In this document: positions 1 to 5,000 of the stretch, one piece after another
How positions within the stretch are numbered: position 1 is the stretch's first letter
How the letters are laid out: every line of letters starts with the position of its first letter
Origin: Helicobacteraceae bacterium UBA6016
GTDB taxonomy: Bacteria > Campylobacterota > Campylobacteria > Campylobacterales > UBA6016
Length of the DNA: 5,000 bases
Direction of reading: 5' to 3'
NCBI GenBank assembly: GCA_002428055.1
Contig: DIZY01000074.1
Location: 1-5,000, forward strand
The notes under the pieces: model-generated
Seen by the model: the letters and a program-made list of their open reading frames with translations, nothing else
What the model was told of the DNA's origin: nothing
The model's database searches: none
Position numbers and translations under genes: made by a program

Positions 1-2
1 CC

Positions 3-98
3 TTGCATCCCCCTGAAGCTACCGGCTTTGCCGGAGAAATAGTGGGTCTTCGCGTTTTTGGCGCCAAGGTGCGTTGTATATATAAATGTATTCGTTGA
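3..98 (+). CDS. 3' end of an unrecognised protein, cut by the left window edge
   Basis: One plus-strand frame is open from the window edge to a TGA at 96-98 and encodes about 31 residues; the other two plus frames stop by base 42. The visible tail contains HPPEATGFAGEIVGLRVFG and then a short Cys-containing end (VRCIYKCIR). The run of Gly, Ala, Val and Glu codons reads like a folded-protein C-terminus rather than random AT-rich sequence, which is why it is called. The family is not recognised and no function is proposed. The gene converges on the small peptide gene at 195-335, with the hairpin at 164-185 between them. The evidence is only a short open frame with plausible composition, so this could still be chance. 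Confidence 0.5.
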   Translation: MHPPEATGFAGEIVGLRVFGAKVRCIYKCIR

Positions 99-156
99 TT
101 TTATCCAAAAGATGCTTTATAGGCGCGGTGTTTATGGGGGTTTAGTGTATTGAGTT

Positions 157-185
157 AGAAAGGCGGCAAGACCGAAGCCTTGCCG
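157..185 (-). terminator. Hairpin terminator with UUCG tetraloop after the small peptide gene
   Basis: Read on the minus strand, CGGCAAGGC and GTCTTGCCG form a nine-pair stem (one G-U pair) closed by a C(UUCG)G tetraloop, a very stable loop type. It starts 10 bases past the stop codon of the peptide gene and is followed by a modest pyrimidine tail (CCTTTCT). On the plus strand the same stem carries an A-C mismatch, and a T-rich stretch follows only at 195-203, inside the peptide gene. It could therefore end transcription of the convergent gene at 1-98 too, but it fits the minus direction better. The weak U-tract is the main reservation. Confidence 0.65.
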
Positions 186-194
186 AAGAGCAAC

Positions 195-335
195 TTATTT
201 TTTAGTTGCGTTTTTTTCAGCTTTAGCTGGTTTTTCAGCTTTTTTTTCAGCTTTTTTTTCTGATTTATTGTGATCAGAAGCGAAAGCTACAGAAGATAGA
301 CCAAGAACAACTAGTAGTGCAAGAACTTTTTTCAT
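195..335 (-). CDS. Small secreted Lys/Ala/Glu-rich peptide, 46 residues
   Basis: A short gene with ATG at 333-335 and TAA at 195-197. The ribosome site AAGGGG (344-349) lies 8 bases upstream of the ATG. Residues 1-19 (MKKVLALLVVLGLSSVAFA) are a textbook Sec signal peptide: basic start, hydrophobic core and an AFA cleavage motif. The predicted mature peptide is about 27 residues beginning SDHNKSEKK. It has roughly ten Lys, four Glu, several Ala, no Cys and no aromatic residues, and contains EKKA/EKPA/KAEK-type repeats. It would be a hydrophilic, strongly basic, probably disordered or helical periplasmic or secreted peptide. It lies directly downstream of the two-component pair on the same strand, with its own promoter and operator-like repeats (384-418) and a terminator behind it. 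Function unknown. Candidate roles, all inference, are an envelope-stress or polyanion-binding peptide, or a feedback ligand of the adjacent kinase. Confidence 0.85.
   Translation of the reverse strand: MKKVLALLVVLGLSSVAFASDHNKSEKKAEKKAEKPAKAEKNATKK
211..259. repeat. Short T-tract/CAGCT repeats inside the peptide gene
   Basis: On the plus strand CAGCT recurs at 218, 236 and 248, each copy next to a run of T (seven at 211-217, eight at 240-247, eight at 252-259). On the coding strand these are the GCT-GAA-AAA-AAA units that encode the Ala-Glu-Lys-Lys repeats. They follow from the amino-acid repeats, but they make this short gene prone to slippage and to gain or loss of units. Confidence 0.6.
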
Positions 336-383
336 TATGAAAACCCCTTAGAAATATATGCCGCTTTTCAGCTTAGCGAGTGA

Positions 384-418
384 ATTATAAAAGAGGGAGT
401 GTGAAAAAAGAGTGAAAA
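384..418 (-). promoter_or_regulatory. Promoter of the small peptide gene with tandem 11-bp operator repeats
   Basis: On the minus strand a perfect TATAAT (-10) sits at 389-384, about 50 bases before the peptide ATG. Two identical TTTTCAC boxes lie upstream at 418-412 and 407-401, exactly 11 bp apart. The second ends 11 bp before the -10, over the place where a -35 would be, and the sequence there is a poor -35 match. A partial third copy (TTCAC) overlaps the end of the -10 at 384-380. Tandem direct repeats on one helical turn next to the -10 are the known layout for activation by OmpR/PhoB-family regulators, and such a regulator is encoded just upstream. The first box begins two bases past the kinase stop codon. 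The repeats and the -10 are seen directly; binding by the neighbouring regulator is inferred. Confidence 0.6.
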
Positions 419-419
419 T

Positions 420-1604
420 TTATGTCAAATTCCACTTTAATTCAAATTTTGTTCCACGACCGAGTTCGGACTCTACGGATAAATGTATTTTATACTCGTC
501 GCATATCATTTTTACGATACTAAGCCCTATTCCAAAGCCACCGCTCGCATCGTCAAATCTGGAGTATCTGGCAAATATATCTTTTATCTTCTCTTTTGGT
601 ATTCCCTTGCCTTCGTCCTCTATGATGAGTTCGTTAGCTTTTGTTGTTATTTTTATTTTGCCGCTGTTTTTATTGTATTTGATAGCATTTGATATGAGGT
701 TGTCTATTAGAATTCTAAGTTTATTTTTATCGATAAAGATTTTGGAGCCCTCAAGCGTCGTTTCGAATTTTATATTTTTCACATCTGCCAACGGTTCAAA
801 GTATTCAATTCTCTCTGTTACTGTTTTGTCTAGCTCTATTATTGTGTCTTTGTTTGGATTTTTTCCGTAAAGCGCCATAAAGCTGAGGTCTTGATAAAGG
901 CTTGATATTGTCTTTGCGGCATTATCTATTCTTACTATTTTGCGAAGAGTTTTTGGGTCCAAAGCGCCCTTGTCTATCGTTTCTATGCTCATCGTTATAG
1001 CGGCCAAAGGGGTATTTAGCTCGTGCGTCGTATCCTTAATAAAATCATCCAACTTTGAGATATAGTTTCTAATAGGGCGAAGAAACATTTTTGATAAAAA
1101 ATATGCGAGTACGATAATAAAGACGAAAGATGCGGTCATAATCACATAAAGATGAGTTTTTACTCCTTCAAGTTCGGTCTCTATGCTGTACCCTCTGATG
1201 ACTAGATATTTTATATTTAGGTTATCCAACTCTATTTTGTCCATATAGTATAGATACTCTCCTGACTGATAAAAACTTTTTTTGAAATTGACTTTTGCGT
1301 TGAAAGTGGAAAAAACCTGCTTTTTTTTGCTATCAAACATTGCCACTTCAAATCTTTTATCTTCGGCGTAGTATAGCTCTATCTCCTCTATTCTCTTCAA
1401 ATCATATATAGAGTTTACGATTTTCTCCGAGTAGATTTGCATTGAGGTTCTTTTGTTTTCCAAAAATATATTTGTTTGGTAATTGTAGTAGACGATTGAC
1501 ATTGCTATGAGAAATAGAGTGGTGGATACGACATAAAGAAGAACAAATTGTATAAACGACTTTTTTTCAACCTGCAACAAGCATATATCCTTGTCCTCTG
1601 GCAT
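420..1604 (-). CDS. Membrane sensor histidine kinase of a two-component system
   Basis: Senses an envelope signal and phosphorylates the partner regulator encoded just upstream. Two membrane segments (about residues 17-39 and 152-171) flank a periplasmic domain of about 110 residues that resembles a PAS/PDC-like fold (inference). The catalytic core is complete: H-box DTTHELNTPL with phospho-accepting His194, N-box DNLISNAIKYNK (301-312), G1 DEGKGI (330-335), F-box near 343-350 and G2 GGFGIGLS (355-362). Only about 22 residues separate the second membrane segment from the His, so there is no room for a HAMP linker. The ATG at 1602-1604 overlaps the regulator gene by 38 bases and has only a weak upstream ribosome site. 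A TTG at 1578-1580 with AAGGA (1588-1592) seven bases ahead is an equally good start and would shorten the protein by eight residues. Signal unknown. Confidence 0.94.
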   Translation of the reverse strand: MPEDKDICLLQVEKKSFIQFVLLYVVSTTLFLIAMSIVYYNYQTNIFLENKRTSMQIYSEKIVNSIYDLKRIEEIELYYAEDKRFEVAMFDSKKKQVFSTFNAKVNFKKSFYQSGEYLYYMDKIELDNLNIKYLVIRGYSIETELEGVKTHLYVIMTASFVFIIVLAYFLSKMFLRPIRNYISKLDDFIKDTTHELNTPLAAITMSIETIDKGALDPKTLRKIVRIDNAAKTISSLYQDLSFMALYGKNPNKDTIIELDKTVTERIEYFEPLADVKNIKFETTLEGSKIFIDKNKLRILIDNLISNAIKYNKNSGKIKITTKANELIIEDEGKGIPKEKIKDIFARYSRFDDASGGFGIGLSIVKMICDEYKIHLSVESELGRGTKFELKWNLT

Positions 1605-2238
1605 TTTCTATGAGCTCTTTGCCTATTATTTTGCGAATATTTTTGATATATGTCCGCAGACTCATTTCGCTTGGTTCATCTTCATAATCCCATGCGTTTT
1701 CAAATATCATTTGAGGCGTTACGATTTTACCCCTATTTTTTACAAGCAGTTTTAGTATGACGCTCTCTTTTTTTGATAGTGTTACGCTATTGCCGTCTTT
1801 TATGATTTTGCTTGAACTTATATCGAATGATACGCCGTTTCCTATATCTATCTTTTCATCCGATTTGTGGAAAAACGCTCTTTTTGATATTGTTTTGACC
1901 CTGAGAAGTAGCTCTCTTAGTTCAAACGGTTTTTTGAGGTAGTCGTCACATCCAGACTCAAACGCCCGAGAGAGATCATCCATGCTATTTAGGGATGTTA
2001 AAAATATTGCAGGGGTTTCATTCCCTTCACTTCTTATTTTTGATAGCAGGTCAAAGCCGTTCATATATGGCACTTTTACATCCAACAGCAGTATGTCGAA
2101 GCGCTCTTCGTATATTCTATCCATTGCCTCTTGCCCGTCACTGGCGACTGTCACGCTACATCTGTTTTCTTCTAGGTATTCGGCTATGATTTCGCTTAGC
2201 TGTGTATCATCCTCAAGAAGTAAAAGTTTTATATTCAC
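1567..2238 (-). CDS. OmpR/PhoB-family DNA-binding response regulator
   Basis: Partner of the histidine kinase that follows and overlaps it. With the GTG start chosen here the protein has 223 residues, the usual length. The receiver domain (about 1-115) has the acidic pocket LLLLEDD near the N-terminus, the phospho-acceptor Asp in LLLDVKVP (about residue 53), a conserved Thr in FLTS and Lys in LKKPF. A winged-helix domain of the OmpR type follows (about 130-223), with LSKKESVILKLL, the recognition-helix region SLRTYIKNIRKIIG and the typical end GQGYML. The GTG at 2236-2238 is preceded by GAAAGGA (2244-2250) at 5 bases. The longer frame from an ATG at 2268 has no ribosome site and adds ten residues (MMRKRQERTL) before the first strand. 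Probable targets are the repeats at 401-418 and possibly its own promoter. Confidence 0.93.
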   Translation of the reverse strand: MNIKLLLLEDDTQLSEIIAEYLEENRCSVTVASDGQEAMDRIYEERFDILLLDVKVPYMNGFDLLSKIRSEGNETPAIFLTSLNSMDDLSRAFESGCDDYLKKPFELRELLLRVKTISKRAFFHKSDEKIDIGNGVSFDISSSKIIKDGNSVTLSKKESVILKLLVKNRGKIVTPQMIFENAWDYEDEPSEMSLRTYIKNIRKIIGKELIENARGQGYMLVAG

Positions 2239-2243
2239 AAGAG

Positions 2244-2250
2244 TCCTTTC
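2244..2250 (-). promoter_or_regulatory. Ribosome binding site that fixes the GTG start of the response regulator
   Basis: On the minus strand GAAAGGA lies five bases before GTG 2238-2236. The alternative ATG-ATG pair at 2268-2263 is preceded only by a T/A-rich stretch with no purine-rich ribosome site. The regulator therefore most likely starts at the GTG. Confidence 0.65.
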
Positions 2251-2320
2251 TTGCCGTTTTCGCATCATTTTATCAAAAAACGGCGTTTAGTTTCATATAA
2301 GGTATGCTTCATAAAATTTA

Positions 2321-2326
2321 ATTATA
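2321..2326 (-). promoter_or_regulatory. Probable -10 box for the response regulator/kinase operon
   Basis: A perfect TATAAT on the minus strand, about 80 bases before the regulator GTG, in an AT-rich stretch. Its -35 zone (about 2344-2349) coincides with the -10 of the divergent promoter. No strong -35 is visible, which is common in Campylobacterota promoters. Other AT-rich hexamers nearer the gene, such as GATAAAAT around 2267-2274, could serve instead. Confidence 0.4.
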
Positions 2327-2342
2327 TTTTAAGTAAGGCAGT

Positions 2343-2351
2343 TGTTATAAT
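2343..2351 (+). promoter_or_regulatory. Extended -10 promoter for the 151-residue protein and der
   Basis: TGTTATAAT is an exact extended -10 (TGn-TATAAT) 36 bases before the ATG at 2388. The sequence upstream is T/A-rich without a clear -35, as is usual in Campylobacterota. It is the only good promoter seen ahead of the two plus-strand genes, so it probably drives both. Confidence 0.5.
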
Positions 2352-2387
2352 TCATGCATAAAATGTTAAATTCCCGCAAGGTGTTGC

Positions 2388-2843
2388 ATGCAAAAGCTTC
2401 TTCAATCCATAAAAGCTCACGATAAGGCAGGTAGCGAGGTAGCCCTTAAAACCGTTATAAGCGATGATAGCAAAACAGCTTTTATTATAATCTTCAACAG
2501 AAACCAGACTACAAAGCATTTTTCTAAAGTATGGTCCGCAAAATTGGATAAACTCTCTAAGGGCAACATAAAAATATATAAGATTTTAGCCTTTAAAAGT
2601 TCGTTTGATGAACTTTTTAAACATAGTTTTGACTCGGCTGTTAAAAACTTTCTTGAGAGCGATAAAGACGATAAAATATTTGCTGTTTACGGCAACTGCG
2701 CAAAAAAACTATATAACGGCGCAAAGCTAAAAACTGAAGATATGATCGCCGTTGCGGTATTTGGCGAAGATAAAAATCTCATATTTATGCATACCGAGGC
2801 CTATAATGATGCGGCGGTTAAAAAACTGGAAGCCGTTATCTAA
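2388..2843 (+). CDS. Unrecognised 151-residue cytoplasmic protein upstream of der
   Basis: The ATG at 2388 is preceded by AAGGTG (2378-2383) four bases upstream, and an extended -10 promoter lies 36 bases ahead. The protein has no signal peptide or membrane segment. It is Lys-rich (for example HDKAGSEVALKT near the start, ESDKDDKIF near 90) and alternates hydrophobic strands (AFIIIFNR 31-38, KIFAVYG 96-102, MIAVAVFG 119-126, NLIFMHTEAYNDA 130-142) with amphipathic helices, suggesting a compact alpha/beta domain. A single Cys (104) and no recognisable catalytic motif are visible. I do not recognise the family. It lies 38 bases ahead of der on the same strand with no visible terminator, so the two are probably co-transcribed. 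That alone does not show a role in ribosome assembly. Confidence 0.85.
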   Translation: MQKLLQSIKAHDKAGSEVALKTVISDDSKTAFIIIFNRNQTTKHFSKVWSAKLDKLSKGNIKIYKILAFKSSFDELFKHSFDSAVKNFLESDKDDKIFAVYGNCAKKLYNGAKLKTEDMIAVAVFGEDKNLIFMHTEAYNDAAVKKLEAVI

Positions 2844-2881
2844 AACTTTGTATCATTCCGATAAAAAACGGATAAGAAAAA

Positions 2882-4279
2882 TTGAAAAAAATAGCGATAA
2901 TAGGCAAGCCAAATGTAGGCAAAAGCTCACTTTTTAATAGAATTTTGGGCTTTAGGGACGCTATTATTAGTGATATTGCCGGTACTACAAGAGATGTTAA
3001 AAGAAGAGTTTTTAGAACCTTTAAAGGCGAGGCCGAGCTTTGGGATACCGGTGGTATTGAAGATAGAGATGAACTTTTCGACAAAATAAAGGAAAAATCT
3101 ATAGAGGCGGCGGGAGAGGCGGACATACTACTGTTTGTCTGTGATGGCAAGGGTGTGCCTACCGATGAAGAGAAAAGACTTTTTTTCCAGCTGCAAAAAC
3201 TAAATAAACCGCTTGCGCTTGTCGTAAATAAGATAGATAACGATAAAGAGAGTGAAGCGGGATGGCAGTTTCTCGAATTTGGCGCCAAGGTAAGCTTTTT
3301 GGTCTCGGTATCTCACAACAGAAATATCTCAAAAATGCTTGATTGGATAGACCAATATCTGGACGAAGAGCCTCAGGTGTATGACATGAGCGAGGGTGAT
3401 GACGAGAGTCTTGAGGATTTCTTGGATGATGAAGATGGCGAGACGGCAGAGGAAGAGCCCTCAAACGATATAAAAGTCGCCATTATAGGCAGGGTCAATG
3501 TAGGCAAAAGCTCTCTGCTAAACGCGATAACCGGAATGGACCGTTCCGTTGTTAGCCCAGTTGCGGGAACAACAATAGACCCTGTGGACGAGACCATAGA
3601 GTTTGGCGGACGAAGTATTACATTTGTCGATACGGCGGGTATCCGAAAAAGAAGCAAGATAATAGGCATCGAAAAATGGGCGCTTGATAGAAGCGAAAAA
3701 GTGCTTGATACCGCCGACATCGCACTACTCGTGCTTGATGCGAGTAGCGACTTTATGGAACAAGACGAGAGGGTCGCCGGCTTTATCGATAAGTACAAGA
3801 CGGGCGCGATAATAGTGCTAAACAAGTGGGATCAAATCACGAAAGAGCCGCAAGAGATTCTGGAAGAGATAAAAGACAAGTTCAAATTTTTGGATTTTGC
3901 CCCGATAATCACGGTAAGTGCGCTTAGCGGCAAGAGGGTTCATAAGATACTTGACAAAATAGTCGAGGTATACGAAAACTACGCTCAAAGAATTCCTACG
4001 AAAAAACTCTACGATGTTATCAAGGCGGCAAGTGAAAAACATAAACTTCCGGGAGACCACGGCAGAATTGTAAAAATCAAGTTTGCGACGCAGTATGCCT
4101 CCAAGCCGCCAAAAATCTCGCTTGTTATGAATATTCCTATTATTCATTTTAGCTACAAAAGATACCTTGTAAATATGCTCAGAGAGTCTTTCAACTTTGA
4201 GGGAACGCCGATTATTATTAATGCGCGAAGAAGAGGCGAGAGGGATGAGGAAGAAGACGCAACCGAGGGAGAAGACTAG
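2882..4279 (+). CDS. der: Ribosome biogenesis GTPase Der (EngA), tandem G domains
   Basis: An essential GTPase that acts in late assembly of the 50S ribosomal subunit. The 465 residues are normal for the family. G domain 1: P-loop GKPNVGKS (8-15), GTTRD (34-38), DTGG (55-58), NKID (116-119). G domain 2: GRVNVGKS (203-210), GTT (229-231), DTAG (250-253), NKWD (314-317), SALSG (346-350). A KH-like domain fills about 360-450, and the protein ends in an acidic tail. The linker at 161-196 is strikingly acidic, with about half Asp/Glu. The G5 motif of domain 1 is degenerate (SVSHNRN around 142-148 in place of the usual SAxxGxG). The start is TTG at 2882-2884: an in-frame TAA at 2873-2875 rules out anything upstream, and the P-loop begins at residue 8. 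The ribosome site is weak (GGATAAG, 2870-2876). Probably in an operon with the gene before it; converges with nifU. Confidence 0.97.
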   Translation: MKKIAIIGKPNVGKSSLFNRILGFRDAIISDIAGTTRDVKRRVFRTFKGEAELWDTGGIEDRDELFDKIKEKSIEAAGEADILLFVCDGKGVPTDEEKRLFFQLQKLNKPLALVVNKIDNDKESEAGWQFLEFGAKVSFLVSVSHNRNISKMLDWIDQYLDEEPQVYDMSEGDDESLEDFLDDEDGETAEEEPSNDIKVAIIGRVNVGKSSLLNAITGMDRSVVSPVAGTTIDPVDETIEFGGRSITFVDTAGIRKRSKIIGIEKWALDRSEKVLDTADIALLVLDASSDFMEQDERVAGFIDKYKTGAIIVLNKWDQITKEPQEILEEIKDKFKFLDFAPIITVSALSGKRVHKILDKIVEVYENYAQRIPTKKLYDVIKAASEKHKLPGDHGRIVKIKFATQYASKPPKISLVMNIPIIHFSYKRYLVNMLRESFNFEGTPIIINARRRGERDEEEDATEGED

Positions 4280-4291
4280 AGATTTTTGGTG

Positions 4292-4323
4292 GCTCTTCGG
4301 GCTTGGCGCCGGAAGAGCGTTTT
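4292..4323 (+). terminator. Hairpin terminator after der
   Basis: GCTCTTC (4292-4298) and GAAGAGC (4312-4318) form a seven-pair stem, extendable by G-C pairs inside the 13-base spacer, followed by GTTTTC. It begins 13 bases after the der stop codon and fits an intrinsic terminator for der. In the opposite direction no T-run follows the stem, so it is a poor terminator for nifU. Confidence 0.65.
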
Positions 4324-4331
4324 CATAGGTA

Positions 4332-5000
4332 TTAAATAGGCAATACCCTGATTTTAACATCCAGTTCTCGTCTAAGTACCGCTTCTATCGCATAAAGTGT
4401 GCCGGTACTTGAGCTTGCGCAACCGTTGCAGGCGCCCATATATCTGATAAACACATGAGTCTCTTCACCTTCGTCTTTTATATCTAGAAGCTCTAGATTT
4501 CCACCGTCCATAATAAGCATCGGCCTGATGTGCTCATCCAAAGTTTTTTCTATTAGTTTTGTTTTTTTGACAACCGTCATTGACTTGAAATCTTCCGTGT
4601 CTACGGCGTGCGCTTGCGCCGCACCTTCCATCTCCGCTCTAGTCTCGGCAAGTATATCAACAAGATAATATTCTTTATCTTCGTGTCCGCCCGGTTTTAT
4701 ACATGACTTACAAAATGCACCCGCTTTCGTATACGCCGTTATCTCTTCTACCGTTTTTAGGTTGTTTATTTTGATAACATCTTTTATTGTTTGAAGGCTT
4801 ACTCTTGCGCATTCACATACGATGATTTCGCTCTCGAAGCTCTCCATGTCTACGCCTTTGTAGATTGAAGCCGCTTTTTTGATAACATCGTACGCCATTA
4901 CCGAGCAGTGCATTTTTTGAGGTGGAACGGCAGGCTCATCGGGAGTGTCTCTGAGGGCAAATTCGACATCTATGTTTGTGATTTTGACCGCTTCGTCTAC
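4332..5000 (-). CDS. nifU: Fe-S cluster scaffold NifU, N-terminus beyond the window
   Basis: Scaffold on which [Fe-S] clusters are built with sulfur from the desulfurase NifS, then passed to target proteins in the cytoplasm. The stop codon is TAA at 4332-4334. The frame stays open to base 5000, so the ATG at 4913 is internal, not the start. About 222 residues are visible. First comes the end of the IscU-like domain, with PDEPAVPP and the cluster Cys in KMHCSV. Next is the central ferredoxin-like [2Fe-2S] domain with four Cys in CEC and CKSC. Last is the Nfu domain, with MDGGNLELL and the CxxC in GACNGC (Cys codons 4428-4430 and 4419-4421). This three-domain layout is that of full-length NifU, which in Campylobacterota such as Helicobacter pylori is the housekeeping Fe-S system rather than only a nitrogenase accessory. 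nifS often lies just upstream there and may do so past 5000. Confidence 0.95.
   Translation of the reverse strand, partial: VDEAVKITNIDVEFALRDTPDEPAVPPQKMHCSVMAYDVIKKAASIYKGVDMESFESEIIVCECARVSLQTIKDVIKINNLKTVEEITAYTKAGAFCKSCIKPGGHEDKEYYLVDILAETRAEMEGAAQAHAVDTEDFKSMTVVKKTKLIEKTLDEHIRPMLIMDGGNLELLDIKDEGEETHVFIRYMGACNGCASSSTGTLYAIEAVLRRELDVKIRVLPI

Noticed and set aside
58..71. Fourteen bases TTTGGCGCCAAGGT repeated inside der near 3279, with a partial copy (TTGGCGCC) near 4303
   Set aside because: The two long copies lie in coding frames and the third in a terminator loop. GGCGCC is palindromic and no flanking similarity extends the match, so chance is the simplest reading.
362..378. CGCT/AGCG inverted repeat in the leader of the small peptide gene as a terminator or riboswitch
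   Set aside because: The stem is only four pairs with no T-run following in either direction.
412..870. Plus-strand open frame of 152 codons opposite the histidine kinase gene
   Set aside because: It is antisense to the conserved catalytic core of the kinase, is Ser/Phe/Ile-rich as expected for the complement of Lys/Glu-rich coding, and has no ribosome site or family likeness.
2292..2313. TTCATA repeated at 2292 and 2308 as a possible autoregulatory site of the response regulator
   Set aside because: The 16-bp spacing is not on an 11-bp helical period and the sequence differs from the TTTTCAC boxes; AT-rich background explains it.
2836..3825. Minus-strand open frames of 150, 101 and 150 codons opposite der
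   Set aside because: They overlap the conserved G domains of Der completely and have Ser/Leu/Pro-rich low-complexity composition typical of antisense shadows.
3818..4360. Minus-strand open frame of 180 codons across the end of der and the intergenic gap
   Set aside because: It runs through the KH-like domain of Der and overlaps the 3' end of nifU; no motif and no ribosome site were seen.
4911..4913. ATG as the start of a 193-residue NifU-like protein
   Set aside because: The frame continues upstream to the window edge and encodes conserved IscU-like sequence (RDTPDEPAVPPQK), so this Met is internal and the gene is cut by the window.

Overview
The window looks like chromosome of a Campylobacterota (epsilonproteobacterial) bacterium, possibly of the Sulfurimonas/Sulfuricurvum kind. 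This is inferred from an AT-rich sequence with Lys/Ile-rich proteins, a NifU of the three-domain kind apparently beside ordinary housekeeping genes (as in Helicobacter and relatives), T-rich promoters with TATAAT boxes, and a Der GTPase with an acidic linker. No mobile element, CRISPR array, rRNA or tRNA was seen.

Layout. Bases 1-98 are the 3' end of an unrecognised plus-strand gene. It converges on a minus-strand block whose order of transcription is response regulator (1567-2238), sensor histidine kinase (420-1604), then a 46-residue secreted Lys/Ala/Glu-rich peptide (195-335). A UUCG-loop terminator hairpin at 164-185 separates the convergent units. From about 2320 transcription diverges: plus-strand genes are an unrecognised 151-residue cytoplasmic protein (2388-2843) and the ribosome-assembly GTPase Der (2882-4279, TTG start). 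Der converges, across a short terminator, on the 3' portion of nifU (4332 to beyond 5000, minus strand), the Fe-S cluster scaffold.

How the parts may work together. The regulator and kinase overlap and form one operon. Immediately after the kinase stop codon lies a compact promoter for the small secreted peptide: two identical TTTTCAC boxes exactly 11 bp apart, ending 11 bp before a perfect TATAAT with no good -35. That geometry is what OmpR/PhoB-family regulators use to activate class II promoters. The likeliest local story is therefore that the two-component system controls the peptide, which is exported to the compartment the kinase senses. This three-part unit (regulator, kinase without HAMP, secreted lysine-rich peptide) is the most interesting candidate system here; the functional link is inference. 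The der and nifU portions are ordinary housekeeping genes.
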